Origin: an uncultured Roseicyclus sp.
GTDB lineage: Bacteria > Pseudomonadota > Alphaproteobacteria > Rhodobacterales > Rhodobacteraceae
Length of the DNA: 64,000 nt
Direction of reading: 5' to 3'
NCBI RefSeq assembly: GCF_937892565.1
Contig: NZ_CALAHQ010000004.1
Coordinates: 1-64,000, forward strand
Shown here: piece after piece, positions 35,725 to 43,901 of the stretch
How the letters are laid out: the number at the start of each line of letters is the position of its first letter
How positions within the stretch are numbered: position 1 is the first letter of the stretch
Notes under the pieces: model-generated
Database searches by the model: none
What the model was told of the DNA's origin: nothing
What the model saw: the letters and a program-made list of their open reading frames with translations, nothing else
Made by a program: the position numbers and the translations under genes

Positions 35725-37146
35725 TTACACCGCGATCACCAACCGCTCGGGCCTTGGCTGGTCCGCATGCGCCGCAACAAAGCCGGCCGCGCGCTCGGCC
35801 ACCAGGCCGGTTGGGGCCATGACGCGGCGGGTGGACAGATCGACATGCAGCAAAAGCGTTTCCACCGTGGCCGCCGGGCTGTCGCCACCCGCCCAGATCT
35901 TGTTGAGCAGATGCAGCTTTCGCCCATCCCCGCCCAGGGCCTGTGTCGTCACGGTGATCTGCGCGCCGATGTCGATTTCCGAAAAATAGCGGATGTGGTT
36001 TTCGGCGGTGAAATAGCTGAGCCCCCCGTCGATATAGGTGGCATCGGCCCCGATCATTTCCATGAAGCGGTCCGAGGCGCGGGCCGACACCTCAAGGTAT
36101 GGTGCCTCGTTCATGTGGCCGTTGTAATCGACATAGGTTGTGGGGACCTGCATCTGTACCGTCACGGGCAAGCCATCGGGCCCCACCTCGCGGCGCGGCA
36201 GCATCGCCTCATGGGCCGTGATCACCCCCCCCGCCCCGCTGCCCGTGCGCTTGAGCGCGCGCATGATCCCAACCAGATTGTCATCGCGCAGCCGTTCCAA
36301 TTCGCGGATCGACCGATGGCCCGATTGCGCATCCGATTGCCCCGCGATCAGATCGACCAGTTCATCGGTAAATTCGGGCACATCCATCAGCTTGGTCCAG
36401 GGCCATGTCAGACAAGGGCCGAATTGCGCCAGAAAATGCCGCATCCCGGCCTCGCCGCCGGCGATGCGATAGGTCTCGAACAGGCCCATCTGCGCCCATC
36501 TGAGCCCAAAGCCCATGCGGATCGCCTCGTCGATTTCTTCGGTGGTGGCGATGCCGTCCTTGACCAGCCACAGCGCCTCGCGCCAGACGGCTTCGAGGAA
36601 GCGATCGGCGATATGGGCGTCGATCTCCTTGCGCACCATCAGGGGATACATGCCGATGCCGCGCAAGATATGGGCGGCTTTCTCGCACCGATCGGGCGCG
36701 CCCACCAATTCGATCAGCGGCAGAAGATAGACGGGGTTGAACGGGTGCGCAACGATAGCCGTGGCGCCCTTTTCGTTCAATTCCGATGGCTTGAAGCCCG
36801 ATGTTGAACTTCCCAGAACTGCCGTCTCTGGGGCGGATGCCATGATCTCGGCCAAGACCTTGTGCTTGATATCCAGCCGTTCCGGCACGCTTTCCTGCAC
36901 CCAGGAGGCACCCGCCACCGCATCGGCCAGATCCGCGTGATAGCTCAATCGCCCCTCGGGCGGCAGGGCGCGCTCATAAAGCCCCGGCAAGGACCGGCGG
37001 GCATTTTGCAGCACCGCCTCGATCTTGCGTTCCGCCTCGGCGTCGGGGTCGAACACGGCCACATCCCAGCCGTTCAGCAAGAACCGCGCGGCCCAACCGC
37101 CGCCGATCACGCCCCCCCCGATGATCGCTGCCTTTTGTCCCATCAT
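35725..37146 (-). CDS. Carnitine 3-dehydrogenase fused to a betainyl-CoA thioesterase-type domain
   Basis: A 473-residue two-domain protein. Residues 1 to about 320 form a 3-hydroxyacyl-CoA-dehydrogenase-type fold: NAD site AIIGGGVIGGGWAARFLL, catalytic region AHPFNPVYLLPLIELVG, and C-terminal helices. About 335-473 form a hotdog thioesterase (VPTTYVDYNGHMNEAPYLEVSARASDRFMEMIGA). Carnitine dehydrogenase (L-carnitine to 3-dehydrocarnitine) fused to or paired with a thioesterase for betainyl-CoA is known from bacterial carnitine catabolism. The linked BKACE gene supports this. The ATG overlaps the SDR stop. Confidence 0.88.
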   Translation of the reverse strand: MMGQKAAIIGGGVIGGGWAARFLLNGWDVAVFDPDAEAERKIEAVLQNARRSLPGLYERALPPEGRLSYHADLADAVAGASWVQESVPERLDIKHKVLAEIMASAPETAVLGSSTSGFKPSELNEKGATAIVAHPFNPVYLLPLIELVGAPDRCEKAAHILRGIGMYPLMVRKEIDAHIADRFLEAVWREALWLVKDGIATTEEIDEAIRMGFGLRWAQMGLFETYRIAGGEAGMRHFLAQFGPCLTWPWTKLMDVPEFTDELVDLIAGQSDAQSGHRSIRELERLRDDNLVGIMRALKRTGSGAGGVITAHEAMLPRREVGPDGLPVTVQMQVPTTYVDYNGHMNEAPYLEVSARASDRFMEMIGADATYIDGGLSYFTAENHIRYFSEIDIGAQITVTTQALGGDGRKLHLLNKIWAGGDSPAATVETLLLHVDLSTRRVMAPTGLVAERAAGFVAAHADQPRPERLVIAV

Positions 37147-37895
37147 GTTGTCCTTTCGGTATGTCCATCGACCGTCATCGCCTGTCCGCTGATCGAGGCC
37201 GCCCCCGGCGAGGCCAGAAAAAGCGCCATCGCCGCGACCTCATCGGCGGTGACAAAGCGGCGCAGCGCCACGCCTTGGGTAAAGCCCGCGCGCACATCCT
37301 CCTCGGAACGACCCTGGGCCTGTGCCTCCATGGCGATGACGCGGCCCATGCGGGGCCCCTCGACCGCGCCGGGACAGATCGCGTTGACCCGCACCCCGGC
37401 CGGCCCCAGCTCCGAGGCCAGCGCCTTGGTCAGCCCCACGATCCCCCATTTCGCCGCCACATAGGGCGTGCGCCACGGAAAGCCGAACAGCCCCGAGACC
37501 GAGCTTGTCAGCAAGATCACCCCCGCCCCTTGCGCCCGCATCACCCGCGCGGCCCAGCGACAGGTCAGAAAGGCGCCATCCAGATTGACGGAAAGACAGC
37601 GCCGCCAATCGTCGACTTCAAGGGTTTCGATCGGCCCCGCCGGCCCGCCAATGCCCGCATTGGAGATGACCACATCCGCCCCGCCCCATTCCGCCTCGAT
37701 CTGGGCGAAAAACGCCGCCATGGCGGCGGCGTCGGTCACATCGGCCTGCACCGCGTGCAGCGCTGGCGGCACGGCCGCCACCGCCGCGTGATCGGCATCG
37801 CACACCGCCACCCGATCACCCGCATCGCAAAAGGCCTGTGCCATCGCAAGGCCAAGACCCGAGGCCCCGCCGGTGATGACGACCCGGCGGCTCAC
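37143..37895 (-). CDS. Short-chain dehydrogenase/reductase
   Basis: A 250-residue classical SDR. It has TGGASGLGLAMA (cofactor), NAGIGG, S in LTSSVSG and YVAAK (catalytic Ser-Tyr-Lys all present), and PG motif ICPGAVEGPRM. An acidic residue after beta-2 (CDADH) favours NAD. GTG at 37895 overlaps the BKACE stop (GTGA) and is the best start; it reads VSRRVVITGG. The operon context suggests that it oxidises or reduces a carnitine-pathway hydroxy/keto compound, but the substrate is unknown. Confidence 0.88.
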   Translation of the reverse strand: MSRRVVITGGASGLGLAMAQAFCDAGDRVAVCDADHAAVAAVPPALHAVQADVTDAAAMAAFFAQIEAEWGGADVVISNAGIGGPAGPIETLEVDDWRRCLSVNLDGAFLTCRWAARVMRAQGAGVILLTSSVSGLFGFPWRTPYVAAKWGIVGLTKALASELGPAGVRVNAICPGAVEGPRMGRVIAMEAQAQGRSEEDVRAGFTQGVALRRFVTADEVAAMALFLASPGAASISGQAMTVDGHTERTT

Positions 37896-38803
37896 CGAGG
37901 GGCCCGTTTCACAAGGCCGAGCTTGTCGCGCACCTGCGCCGGCGTCATGATGCGTGCGCCCATGCCCTCGACCACGCCTGCCGCGCGTTCGACCAGCTGG
38001 GCATTGGTGGCCAGGACACCCTTGTCGAGCCACAAGTTATCCTCCAGCCCGACGCGCACATGCCCGCCCGCCAGAACGGCGGCCGCGGCATAGGCCATCT
38101 GGTTGCGCCCGAGCGAGAAAGCCGAAAAGACCCAATCGGGGGGCACATTGTTGACCATCGCCATAAAGGTGTTCAGATCATCGGGCGCGCCCCATGGCAC
38201 ACCCATGCACAGCTGCACCAGAGCCGGGCTGTCCAGAACCCCCTCGCGCACCAATTCCTTGGCAAACCACAGATGCCCGGTATCAAAGGCCTCGATCTCG
38301 GGCTTGACGCCCAGATCGGTCATCATCCGCCCCATGGCCCGCAGCATGCCGGGCGTGTTGGTCATGACGTAATCGGCCTCGGCGAAGTTCATCGTGCCGC
38401 AATCGAGCGTGCAGATCTCGGGCAGGCAATCGGCCACATGGGCGACGCGTTCTTCCGCGCCTGCCATATCGGTGCCCTTGGGGTTCAAGGGCAATGGGGC
38501 ATTGGTCGGGCCAAAAACCATGTCGCCCCCCATCCCGGCGGTCAGGTTCAAGATCACATCGACCTCGGACGCGCGAATGCGGTCGGTGAGTTCGCGATAA
38601 AGATCAAGCCTTCGGGACGGGGCGCCAGTGTCGGGGTCGCGCACATGGCAATGGACGATGGCCGCCCCTGCGCGGGCCGCCGCAATCGCACTGTCGGCAA
38701 TCTGTTTGGGGCTGCGAGGCACGTGCGGGCTGCGATCTTGCGTTGCGCCCGATCCCGTCACGGCGCAGGTGATGAAGACCTCTCGGCTCATGGTCAGCGG
38801 CAT
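37892..38803 (-). CDS. BKACE-family beta-keto acid cleavage enzyme (DUF849)
   Basis: A 303-residue TIM-barrel zinc enzyme. Family motifs are FITCAVTGSG, the zinc pair H51/H53 in IVHCHVRDPDTG, LNLTAGMGGDMVFG and VRVGLEDNLWL. BKACE enzymes condense a beta-keto acid with acetyl-CoA to give acetoacetate and a new acyl-CoA. Next to carnitine dehydrogenase the expected substrate is 3-dehydrocarnitine, yielding betainyl-CoA. The ATG at 38803 follows AGGAAAGGAAA. A 70 bp gap with two large palindromes separates it from the crotonase gene. Confidence 0.9.
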   Translation of the reverse strand: MPLTMSREVFITCAVTGSGATQDRSPHVPRSPKQIADSAIAAARAGAAIVHCHVRDPDTGAPSRRLDLYRELTDRIRASEVDVILNLTAGMGGDMVFGPTNAPLPLNPKGTDMAGAEERVAHVADCLPEICTLDCGTMNFAEADYVMTNTPGMLRAMGRMMTDLGVKPEIEAFDTGHLWFAKELVREGVLDSPALVQLCMGVPWGAPDDLNTFMAMVNNVPPDWVFSAFSLGRNQMAYAAAAVLAGGHVRVGLEDNLWLDKGVLATNAQLVERAAGVVEGMGARIMTPAQVRDKLGLVKRAPR

Positions 38804-38823
38804 GTCATTTCCTTTCCTGTCCC

Positions 38824-38843
38824 GATTTTTCGTACGAAAAATC
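38824..38843. promoter_or_regulatory. Perfect 20-bp palindrome, copy 1
   Basis: GATTTTTCGTACGAAAAATC is its own reverse complement. It lies in the 70-bp gap between the crotonase and BKACE genes and shares the core TTTTCGTACGAAAA with a second palindrome 29 bp away, centre to centre. The likeliest role is a binding site for a dimeric regulator. Which one is unknown. Confidence 0.65.
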
Positions 38844-38851
38844 GCATGGTG

Positions 38852-38873
38852 CGGATTTTCGTACGAAAATCCG
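38852..38873. promoter_or_regulatory. Perfect 22-bp palindrome, copy 2
   Basis: GGATTTTCGTACGAAAATCC, extended by C and G on its flanks, is a perfect 22-bp palindrome that ends right at the crotonase stop codon. It has the same TTTTCGTACGAAAA core as copy 1. The pair could also fold into RNA hairpins in the operon transcript. Confidence 0.65.
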
Positions 38874-39659
38874 TCAGCGCCCCGTCCAGACCGGGTCACG
38901 TTTCTCGGCAAAGGCGCGTGCGCCTTCTTTCTGGTCGTCCGAGCGGTAAAGCCGCTCAACCGTTTCAAACTGGCTTTTCGTGACACGGTTGAGCGCATCG
39001 CGAAACGCCATCGCTTCGGCCTCGCGCACGATTTCCTTGATCGCGGCCAAGACCAATGGCGGGCCCGCAGCCAGTTCGTCGGCGATGGCGCGCGCGGCAG
39101 TCATCAGATCTGCGGCAGGCAGCACGCGGTTGACCAAGCCCCAGCGCTCGGCCTCTTGGGCATCCATCCACCGCCCGGTCAGCAACATCTCCATCGCGAT
39201 ATGATAGGGGATGCGTTTGGGCAGCTTGATGGAGGCCGCATCAGCCACCGTTCCCGAACGGATTTCCGGCAAGGCAAAGCGCGCATGGTCAGCCGCCAGA
39301 ATCATGTCGGCGCAAAGCGCCAGCTCGAACCCGCCGCCACAGGCAATGCCATTGACCGCCGCGATCACAGGCTTGTTCAGACCGCGCAATTCCTGCAGGC
39401 CGCCAAATCCGCCGACACCGTAATCGCTGTCGGGCGCCTCGCCATCGGCGGCTGCCTTGAGATCCCAGCCGGGGCAAAAGAATTTCTGGCCAGCCCCGGT
39501 CACGATTGCCACACGCAGATCCGGATCATCGCGGAACTGGGTAAAGACCGCACCCATGATCTTGCTGGTGGGCGCATCGATGGCATTGGCGCGGGGTCTG
39601 TCAAGCGTGACCTCCAGCACCGCCCCACGACGCAGGGTCTTGATCGGCGTCTCGGTCAT
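38874..39659 (-). CDS. Crotonase, CaiD (carnitinyl-CoA dehydratase) type
   Basis: A 261-residue enoyl-CoA hydratase-superfamily enzyme. The oxyanion-hole segment AVNGIACGGGFELALCAD and the two catalytic glutamates E112 and E132 (ALPEIRSGTVAD) match the crotonase pair. The N-terminus TETPIKTLRRGAVLEVTLDRPRANAIDAPTS is very like CaiD, which interconverts crotonobetainyl-CoA and carnitinyl-CoA. It overlaps the synthetase gene by 4 bp. Confidence 0.85.
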   Translation of the reverse strand: MTETPIKTLRRGAVLEVTLDRPRANAIDAPTSKIMGAVFTQFRDDPDLRVAIVTGAGQKFFCPGWDLKAAADGEAPDSDYGVGGFGGLQELRGLNKPVIAAVNGIACGGGFELALCADMILAADHARFALPEIRSGTVADAASIKLPKRIPYHIAMEMLLTGRWMDAQEAERWGLVNRVLPAADLMTAARAIADELAAGPPLVLAAIKEIVREAEAMAFRDALNRVTKSQFETVERLYRSDDQKEGARAFAEKRDPVWTGR

Positions 39660-41698
39660 GGTCTGTCTCCCAGTCTGATCAGAGCATCGACCGCAACGCT
39701 GCGGTCAGGTGTGACGATCATCGGATTGATCTCCAACTCGATCAAGGCGTCCGCCTGCGCGATGGCATAGTCTTGCGCCGCCATGATTGCGGCCCGCAGC
39801 GCCGCACGGTCGGCAGGCAGACCGCCGCGATAGCCCGACAGCAGCGGCGCGATGCGCAGGCTGTCGAGCGCGGCGTCGATCGCGGCAGCGCTTGCAGGCA
39901 GCAAGACCGATACTGTGTCGGCAATGATCTCGGCCAGAACGCCCCCCGCCCCAAGCGTCATGACAAAGCCATGCGCAGGGTCCCGCAAGACCCCCACGAG
40001 GAGTTCGGCCACCGCACCTTCCACCATTTCTTCTACAAGAAACTGATGACCACCCATACGCTGCGCGGCAAGGCCTACAGCATCCGGTGAGGTCAAATTC
40101 AGCGCGACCGCCCCAACCTCGGTCTTGTGGGCATGGCCCAAGGCCTTGAGCACCACGCGACCACCGATGGACTGGGCGGCCTCGGCGGCGGCGGCGGCGG
40201 TAGTGACCAAGACCCCGCGGGGCACCGTCACGCCATGCGCGGCAAGCACGGTCTTGCCCTCGGCTTCGGTCAAAAGGCGCGTCGCGACCGGTTCAGGGCC
40301 GGGCAGGATCAGGGGCGCGGACATGGGCCCATGTGCCCCGATCCGTGCCGCCGCCGCTATGGCGGCCAGACCTTCGGCCATCCCGGCCAGGGGCACGATG
40401 CCGCGCGCGATCATGTCGGCGGCAACGCCTTCGGGCATGGTTTCGGGCAGGCTCGACAAGATCGCCATCGGCCGCCCGGTCGCTTTCCGGGTGGCTGCGA
40501 CGGCGTTGACAACCAGATCCCATGCAGCACCATCGCATCGGTCGGGGCGCGGGAAATCCAGCACCACAACCCCCATCGCCAGATGCGGGGCCATCATCGC
40601 GCTGAAAGCGCGCGTGATCGCGCCCTCATCGCCCCAGATATAGGTGTGGTAATCCAGAGGGTTGGCCAGCGCCACCTTGGGGCCCAGGGCCGCGCGCAAA
40701 TCCGCGTGCTGGCGCTGGGTCAGGGCCGGGCAATTCAGCCCCGCCCGCGTTGCAAGATCGGCCATCAACCCGGCCTCGCCCCCGGAACAGGACATGGACG
40801 CGATGTCGGGCGATGCCAGCTTGCCCACCACATGCAGGATTTTCAGTGTCTCGAGCAATTCGGCCAGCCCAGTCACCCGGGCGATGCCAAGCCGCGCAAA
40901 CAGCGCATCCGCCCCCGCATCGCTGCCCGCCAGAGAGCCTGTGTGCGACACGGCGGCCAAGCGCGCCTGATCGGAGGCGCCGGCCTTGACCACCACGATG
41001 GGTTTGCCCAAATCCTGCGCATGCGCGGCCATGGCAGCAAAGCCCGCCAGATCGCCGATCCCCTCGATATGCAGACCAAGGGCCGTGACGCGCGGATCGT
41101 CGAGCAGGGCGCTGGCAATCTCGGCCATGCCCGTCTGGGCCTGATTGCCGGCCGTCACCACATAGGCCAGCGGCAGGCCACGGGTGTGCATCGTCAGATT
41201 GATCGCGATGTTGGAGGATTGCGTGATCAAGGCAACGCCGCGATCCGCGCGCAACGCCCCGTGCTGATCGGGCCACAGCGCCGCCCCATCCGCGAGGTTC
41301 AGAAATCCGTAGCAATTGGGCCCCAGGATGCGCATCGCGCCCGCGGCCTCGACCAGCGCCGCCTCGAGTGCTGCGCCATCGCCGGTTTCGGCGGCAGCCT
41401 CCCGAAAGCCCGAGGCAAAACACACAGCCCCCCCCGCGCCGCGTGCGGCAAGCGCGCGCAAGCTCTCGATGCTGGCCTCGCGGTTGACGCCGATGAAACT
41501 GGCATCGGGTGCAGCGGGAAGATCAGCGACCGACGCATAAGCGGGCAGCCCGGCGATTTCGGATTTGGTCGGGTGAACCGGCCAGACCGGGCCCCCAAAG
41601 CCGATCTTGCGGCATTCCGCGATGACATTCGCGCACCACGCCCCGCCACCGATCACCGCGATGGAGGACGGGCGCAACAGACGCGACAGCGGTTCCAT
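39656..41698 (-). CDS. NDP-forming acyl-CoA synthetase, fused alpha-beta type
   Basis: A 680-residue protein of the acetate-CoA ligase (ADP-forming) family. A CoA-binding Rossmann domain (SSIAVIGGGAWCANVIAE) comes first, then ligase-CoA domains with the phospho-histidine region AAVSHTGSLAGSDAGADALF, then a C-terminal ATP-grasp domain (about 470-680; GGRVVLKALGHAHKTEVGAV...IELEINPMIV). It activates an acid as its CoA thioester. By position it would replace the AMP-forming ligase CaiC or a CoA-transferase for gamma-butyrobetaine/carnitine. A TTG at 41704 overlapping the previous stop is an alternative start. Confidence 0.85.
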   Translation of the reverse strand: MEPLSRLLRPSSIAVIGGGAWCANVIAECRKIGFGGPVWPVHPTKSEIAGLPAYASVADLPAAPDASFIGVNREASIESLRALAARGAGGAVCFASGFREAAAETGDGAALEAALVEAAGAMRILGPNCYGFLNLADGAALWPDQHGALRADRGVALITQSSNIAINLTMHTRGLPLAYVVTAGNQAQTGMAEIASALLDDPRVTALGLHIEGIGDLAGFAAMAAHAQDLGKPIVVVKAGASDQARLAAVSHTGSLAGSDAGADALFARLGIARVTGLAELLETLKILHVVGKLASPDIASMSCSGGEAGLMADLATRAGLNCPALTQRQHADLRAALGPKVALANPLDYHTYIWGDEGAITRAFSAMMAPHLAMGVVVLDFPRPDRCDGAAWDLVVNAVAATRKATGRPMAILSSLPETMPEGVAADMIARGIVPLAGMAEGLAAIAAAARIGAHGPMSAPLILPGPEPVATRLLTEAEGKTVLAAHGVTVPRGVLVTTAAAAAEAAQSIGGRVVLKALGHAHKTEVGAVALNLTSPDAVGLAAQRMGGHQFLVEEMVEGAVAELLVGVLRDPAHGFVMTLGAGGVLAEIIADTVSVLLPASAAAIDAALDSLRIAPLLSGYRGGLPADRAALRAAIMAAQDYAIAQADALIELEINPMIVTPDRSVAVDALIRLGDRP

Positions 41699-41700
41699 CC

Positions 41701-42861
41701 TCAAGCACCCTTGGGGCGGAAAATCTCGCGCCCGATGATGTGACGCTGAATTTCGGATGTGCCGTCCCAGATCCGTTCCACCCGCGCGTCGCGCCAGAAC
41801 CGTTCGATCGGCAAATCATCCATCAATCCCATGCCGCCGTGGATCTGCAGCGTGGTGTCGGTGACGCGCGCCAGCATCTCGGTGGCGTAAAGCTTGGCCG
41901 ATGCGATCTCGCGGTTGGCGGGCAGGCCCTGGTCAAGCCGCCAGGCGGCTGCCAGCGTCAGCCAGTCGGCGGCGTCGATCTCGGTGATCATGTCGGCGAT
42001 CTGAAAGCTTACGCCCTGAAACCTTGCGATCTGCTGGCCGAATTGCCGGCGCTGGGCGGCGTAATCGGCGGCGTGATCGAAACAGCGCCGCGCCCGCCCC
42101 ACCGCAAAAGCCGCAACCGTCAGGCGGGTGGCATAAAGCCAGGTGTTCATCACGTCAAAGCCGCCATCGACCGCGCCCAGAACTTGCGCATCGGACAGGC
42201 GGCAATCGTCAAACTCGAGGATGCAGTTCTTGTAGCCGCGGTGGCTGACGGAATTGTAGCCGTCGCGCACGCTGAAGCCGGGATGACCGCGGTCGACCAG
42301 AAAACAGGTGATGCGTTTCTTGGGGCCATGGGCCGTGTCATCAACGCCCGTGGCAACAAAGACGATGAAGAAATCGGCGTGGTCGGCGCCCGAGATGAAA
42401 TGCTTGGTGCCGTTGACCACCCAATCGCCGCCCTGCCGCCGCGCGCTGCAGGTCATGCCGCGCACATCCGATCCGGCATCGGGTTCGGTCATCGCCAGCG
42501 CATCCATCCGCTCGCCCCGCACGGCCGGAAACAGATAGCGTTCACGCTGATCGCCCGTGCAGGCCATGAGGATGTTCTGAGGCCGGCCAAAGAAATGCGT
42601 GAGCGCCATCGACCCGCGCCCCAATTCGCGCTCGACCAGGGTGAATTCCAGATGGTTCAGCCCGCCACCGCCCACCTCGGTCGGAAAGTTGCAGGCCCAA
42701 AAGCCCATCTCCACCACCTTGCGGCGCAGGTCCGCAGCCAGATCGGGCGGCACGGCGCCCGCGCGCTCGACGGCGGCCTCATGGGGGTAGATCTCGGTTT
42801 CGACAAAGCTGCGGACCGTGTCGACGATCATCTGTTGTTCCGGATTCAGGCCGAATTCCAC
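41701..42861 (-). CDS. Acyl-CoA dehydrogenase, CaiA-like
   Basis: A 386-residue flavoenzyme. Family signatures are ALAMTEPDAGSDVRGMTCSARR, VNGTKHFISGADHADFFIV, RRQFGQQIARFQGVSFQIADM, IHGGMGLMDDLPIERFWRDARVERIWDGTSEIQRHIIGRE. The last segment includes the catalytic-base region typical of short/medium-chain enzymes. With CaiD it would interconvert gamma-butyrobetainyl-CoA and crotonobetainyl-CoA. It is the first gene of the leftward operon, divergent from the AraC-type regulator. Confidence 0.9.
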   Translation of the reverse strand: MEFGLNPEQQMIVDTVRSFVETEIYPHEAAVERAGAVPPDLAADLRRKVVEMGFWACNFPTEVGGGGLNHLEFTLVERELGRGSMALTHFFGRPQNILMACTGDQRERYLFPAVRGERMDALAMTEPDAGSDVRGMTCSARRQGGDWVVNGTKHFISGADHADFFIVFVATGVDDTAHGPKKRITCFLVDRGHPGFSVRDGYNSVSHRGYKNCILEFDDCRLSDAQVLGAVDGGFDVMNTWLYATRLTVAAFAVGRARRCFDHAADYAAQRRQFGQQIARFQGVSFQIADMITEIDAADWLTLAAAWRLDQGLPANREIASAKLYATEMLARVTDTTLQIHGGMGLMDDLPIERFWRDARVERIWDGTSEIQRHIIGREIFRPKGA

Positions 42862-42916
42862 GCCGCTCTCCCTTGCGCGCCTGCAAAAATGCTAGAAAGC
42901 GGCGCCCGGCTACATC

Positions 42917-42932
42917 ATGCTGAGTTCAGCAT
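42917..42932. promoter_or_regulatory. Inverted repeat between acyl-CoA dehydrogenase and AraC-type regulator
   Basis: ATGCTGA-GT-TCAGCAT, with 7-bp arms, lies in the 98-bp divergent gap. It is the most symmetrical element there and a candidate site for the adjacent GlxA-type regulator. Confidence 0.45.
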
Positions 42933-42959
42933 TTATCATGCAGGATTCGAAATTATCCG

Positions 42960-43901
42960 ATGCATCGCCAGATCGCCGTTCTGCTGTTTCCGCAATTCTC
43001 GAACCTGTGCCTTGCCAATATGGTCGAGCCGTTGCGCGCGGCCAACACGCTGTCGCGCAAGACGCTGTATCAATGGCATTTCATCGGGCTGGATGCGGGG
43101 CCGGTCTTGTCGTCAAGCGGCTTGCCGGTCACGCCCGAAATGGCCCTGTCCGATCTGGTGCGGGCGGATTACCTGTGCGTGATGCCAAGCTATGGACACC
43201 GCGAATTCCTGCGCGCGCCGATCTTGCGCCGCCTGCGCGCGGCGGCGGGGCGGTGCGCGGCACTGGTCGGTCTGGACACGGGCAGCCTTGTCTTGGCGGC
43301 GGCGGGCCTGATGGATGGCTACCGGGCGACCTCGCATTGGGATGTGCTGACCGAATTCGAAGAAAGCTACCCCGAGGTCACAGTGGTGCAAGACCGCTTT
43401 GTGATCGACCGCGACCGGTTGAGTTGCGGGGGCGCCACCACCACGATGGAGCTGATGCTGGAACTGATCGCGCGCCACCATGGCCCGATGCTGAGCCTTG
43501 ATGTGGGCGCGCTGTTCATGCATGGCGAGCGCCCCGGTGTCGGTCCCCTTCTGCCCGGTGTGGCGGGCGACCGGGTGGTGCGGGCGGCCGCTGCGCTGAT
43601 GCGGCGGCATCTGGAACATCCACTGTCCATCCCCGAGATCGCCCGCCATCTGGGGCTGAGCCAGCGCGGGCTGGAACAGCGGTGCCAGACGGCCGCCGGA
43701 CAGTCGCCGCAAGGGCTTTACGCGCTGATCCGCATGGCCGAGGCCCAACGGCTTGTGCAAGACACACCGCTTTCCGTGGCCGAGATTGCGGGGCGCGTGG
43801 GCTATGCCGATGCCTCGGCGATGACGCGCAATTTCCGCCGCACCTTTGGCCTGTCGCCGCGCGCCATGCGCGCGCCCGCTGTCATCACGCCCGGTCGCTG
43901 A
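42960..43901 (+). CDS. GlxA-family AraC transcriptional regulator
   Basis: A 313-residue regulator. The N-terminal DJ-1/PfpI-like domain (about 1-195) contains the family's LVGLDTGSLVLAAAGLMDGYRATSHW and CGGATTTMELMLELI segments. Two C-terminal AraC helix-turn-helices follow (LSIPEIARHLGLSQRGLEQRCQ; LSVAEIAGRVGYADASAMTRNFRRTFGLSP). This is the architecture of CdhR and GbdR, which control carnitine and glycine betaine catabolism in Pseudomonas. The divergent position makes it the likely activator of the carnitine-type operon. Confidence 0.9.
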   Translation: MHRQIAVLLFPQFSNLCLANMVEPLRAANTLSRKTLYQWHFIGLDAGPVLSSSGLPVTPEMALSDLVRADYLCVMPSYGHREFLRAPILRRLRAAAGRCAALVGLDTGSLVLAAAGLMDGYRATSHWDVLTEFEESYPEVTVVQDRFVIDRDRLSCGGATTTMELMLELIARHHGPMLSLDVGALFMHGERPGVGPLLPGVAGDRVVRAAAALMRRHLEHPLSIPEIARHLGLSQRGLEQRCQTAAGQSPQGLYALIRMAEAQRLVQDTPLSVAEIAGRVGYADASAMTRNFRRTFGLSPRAMRAPAVITPGR

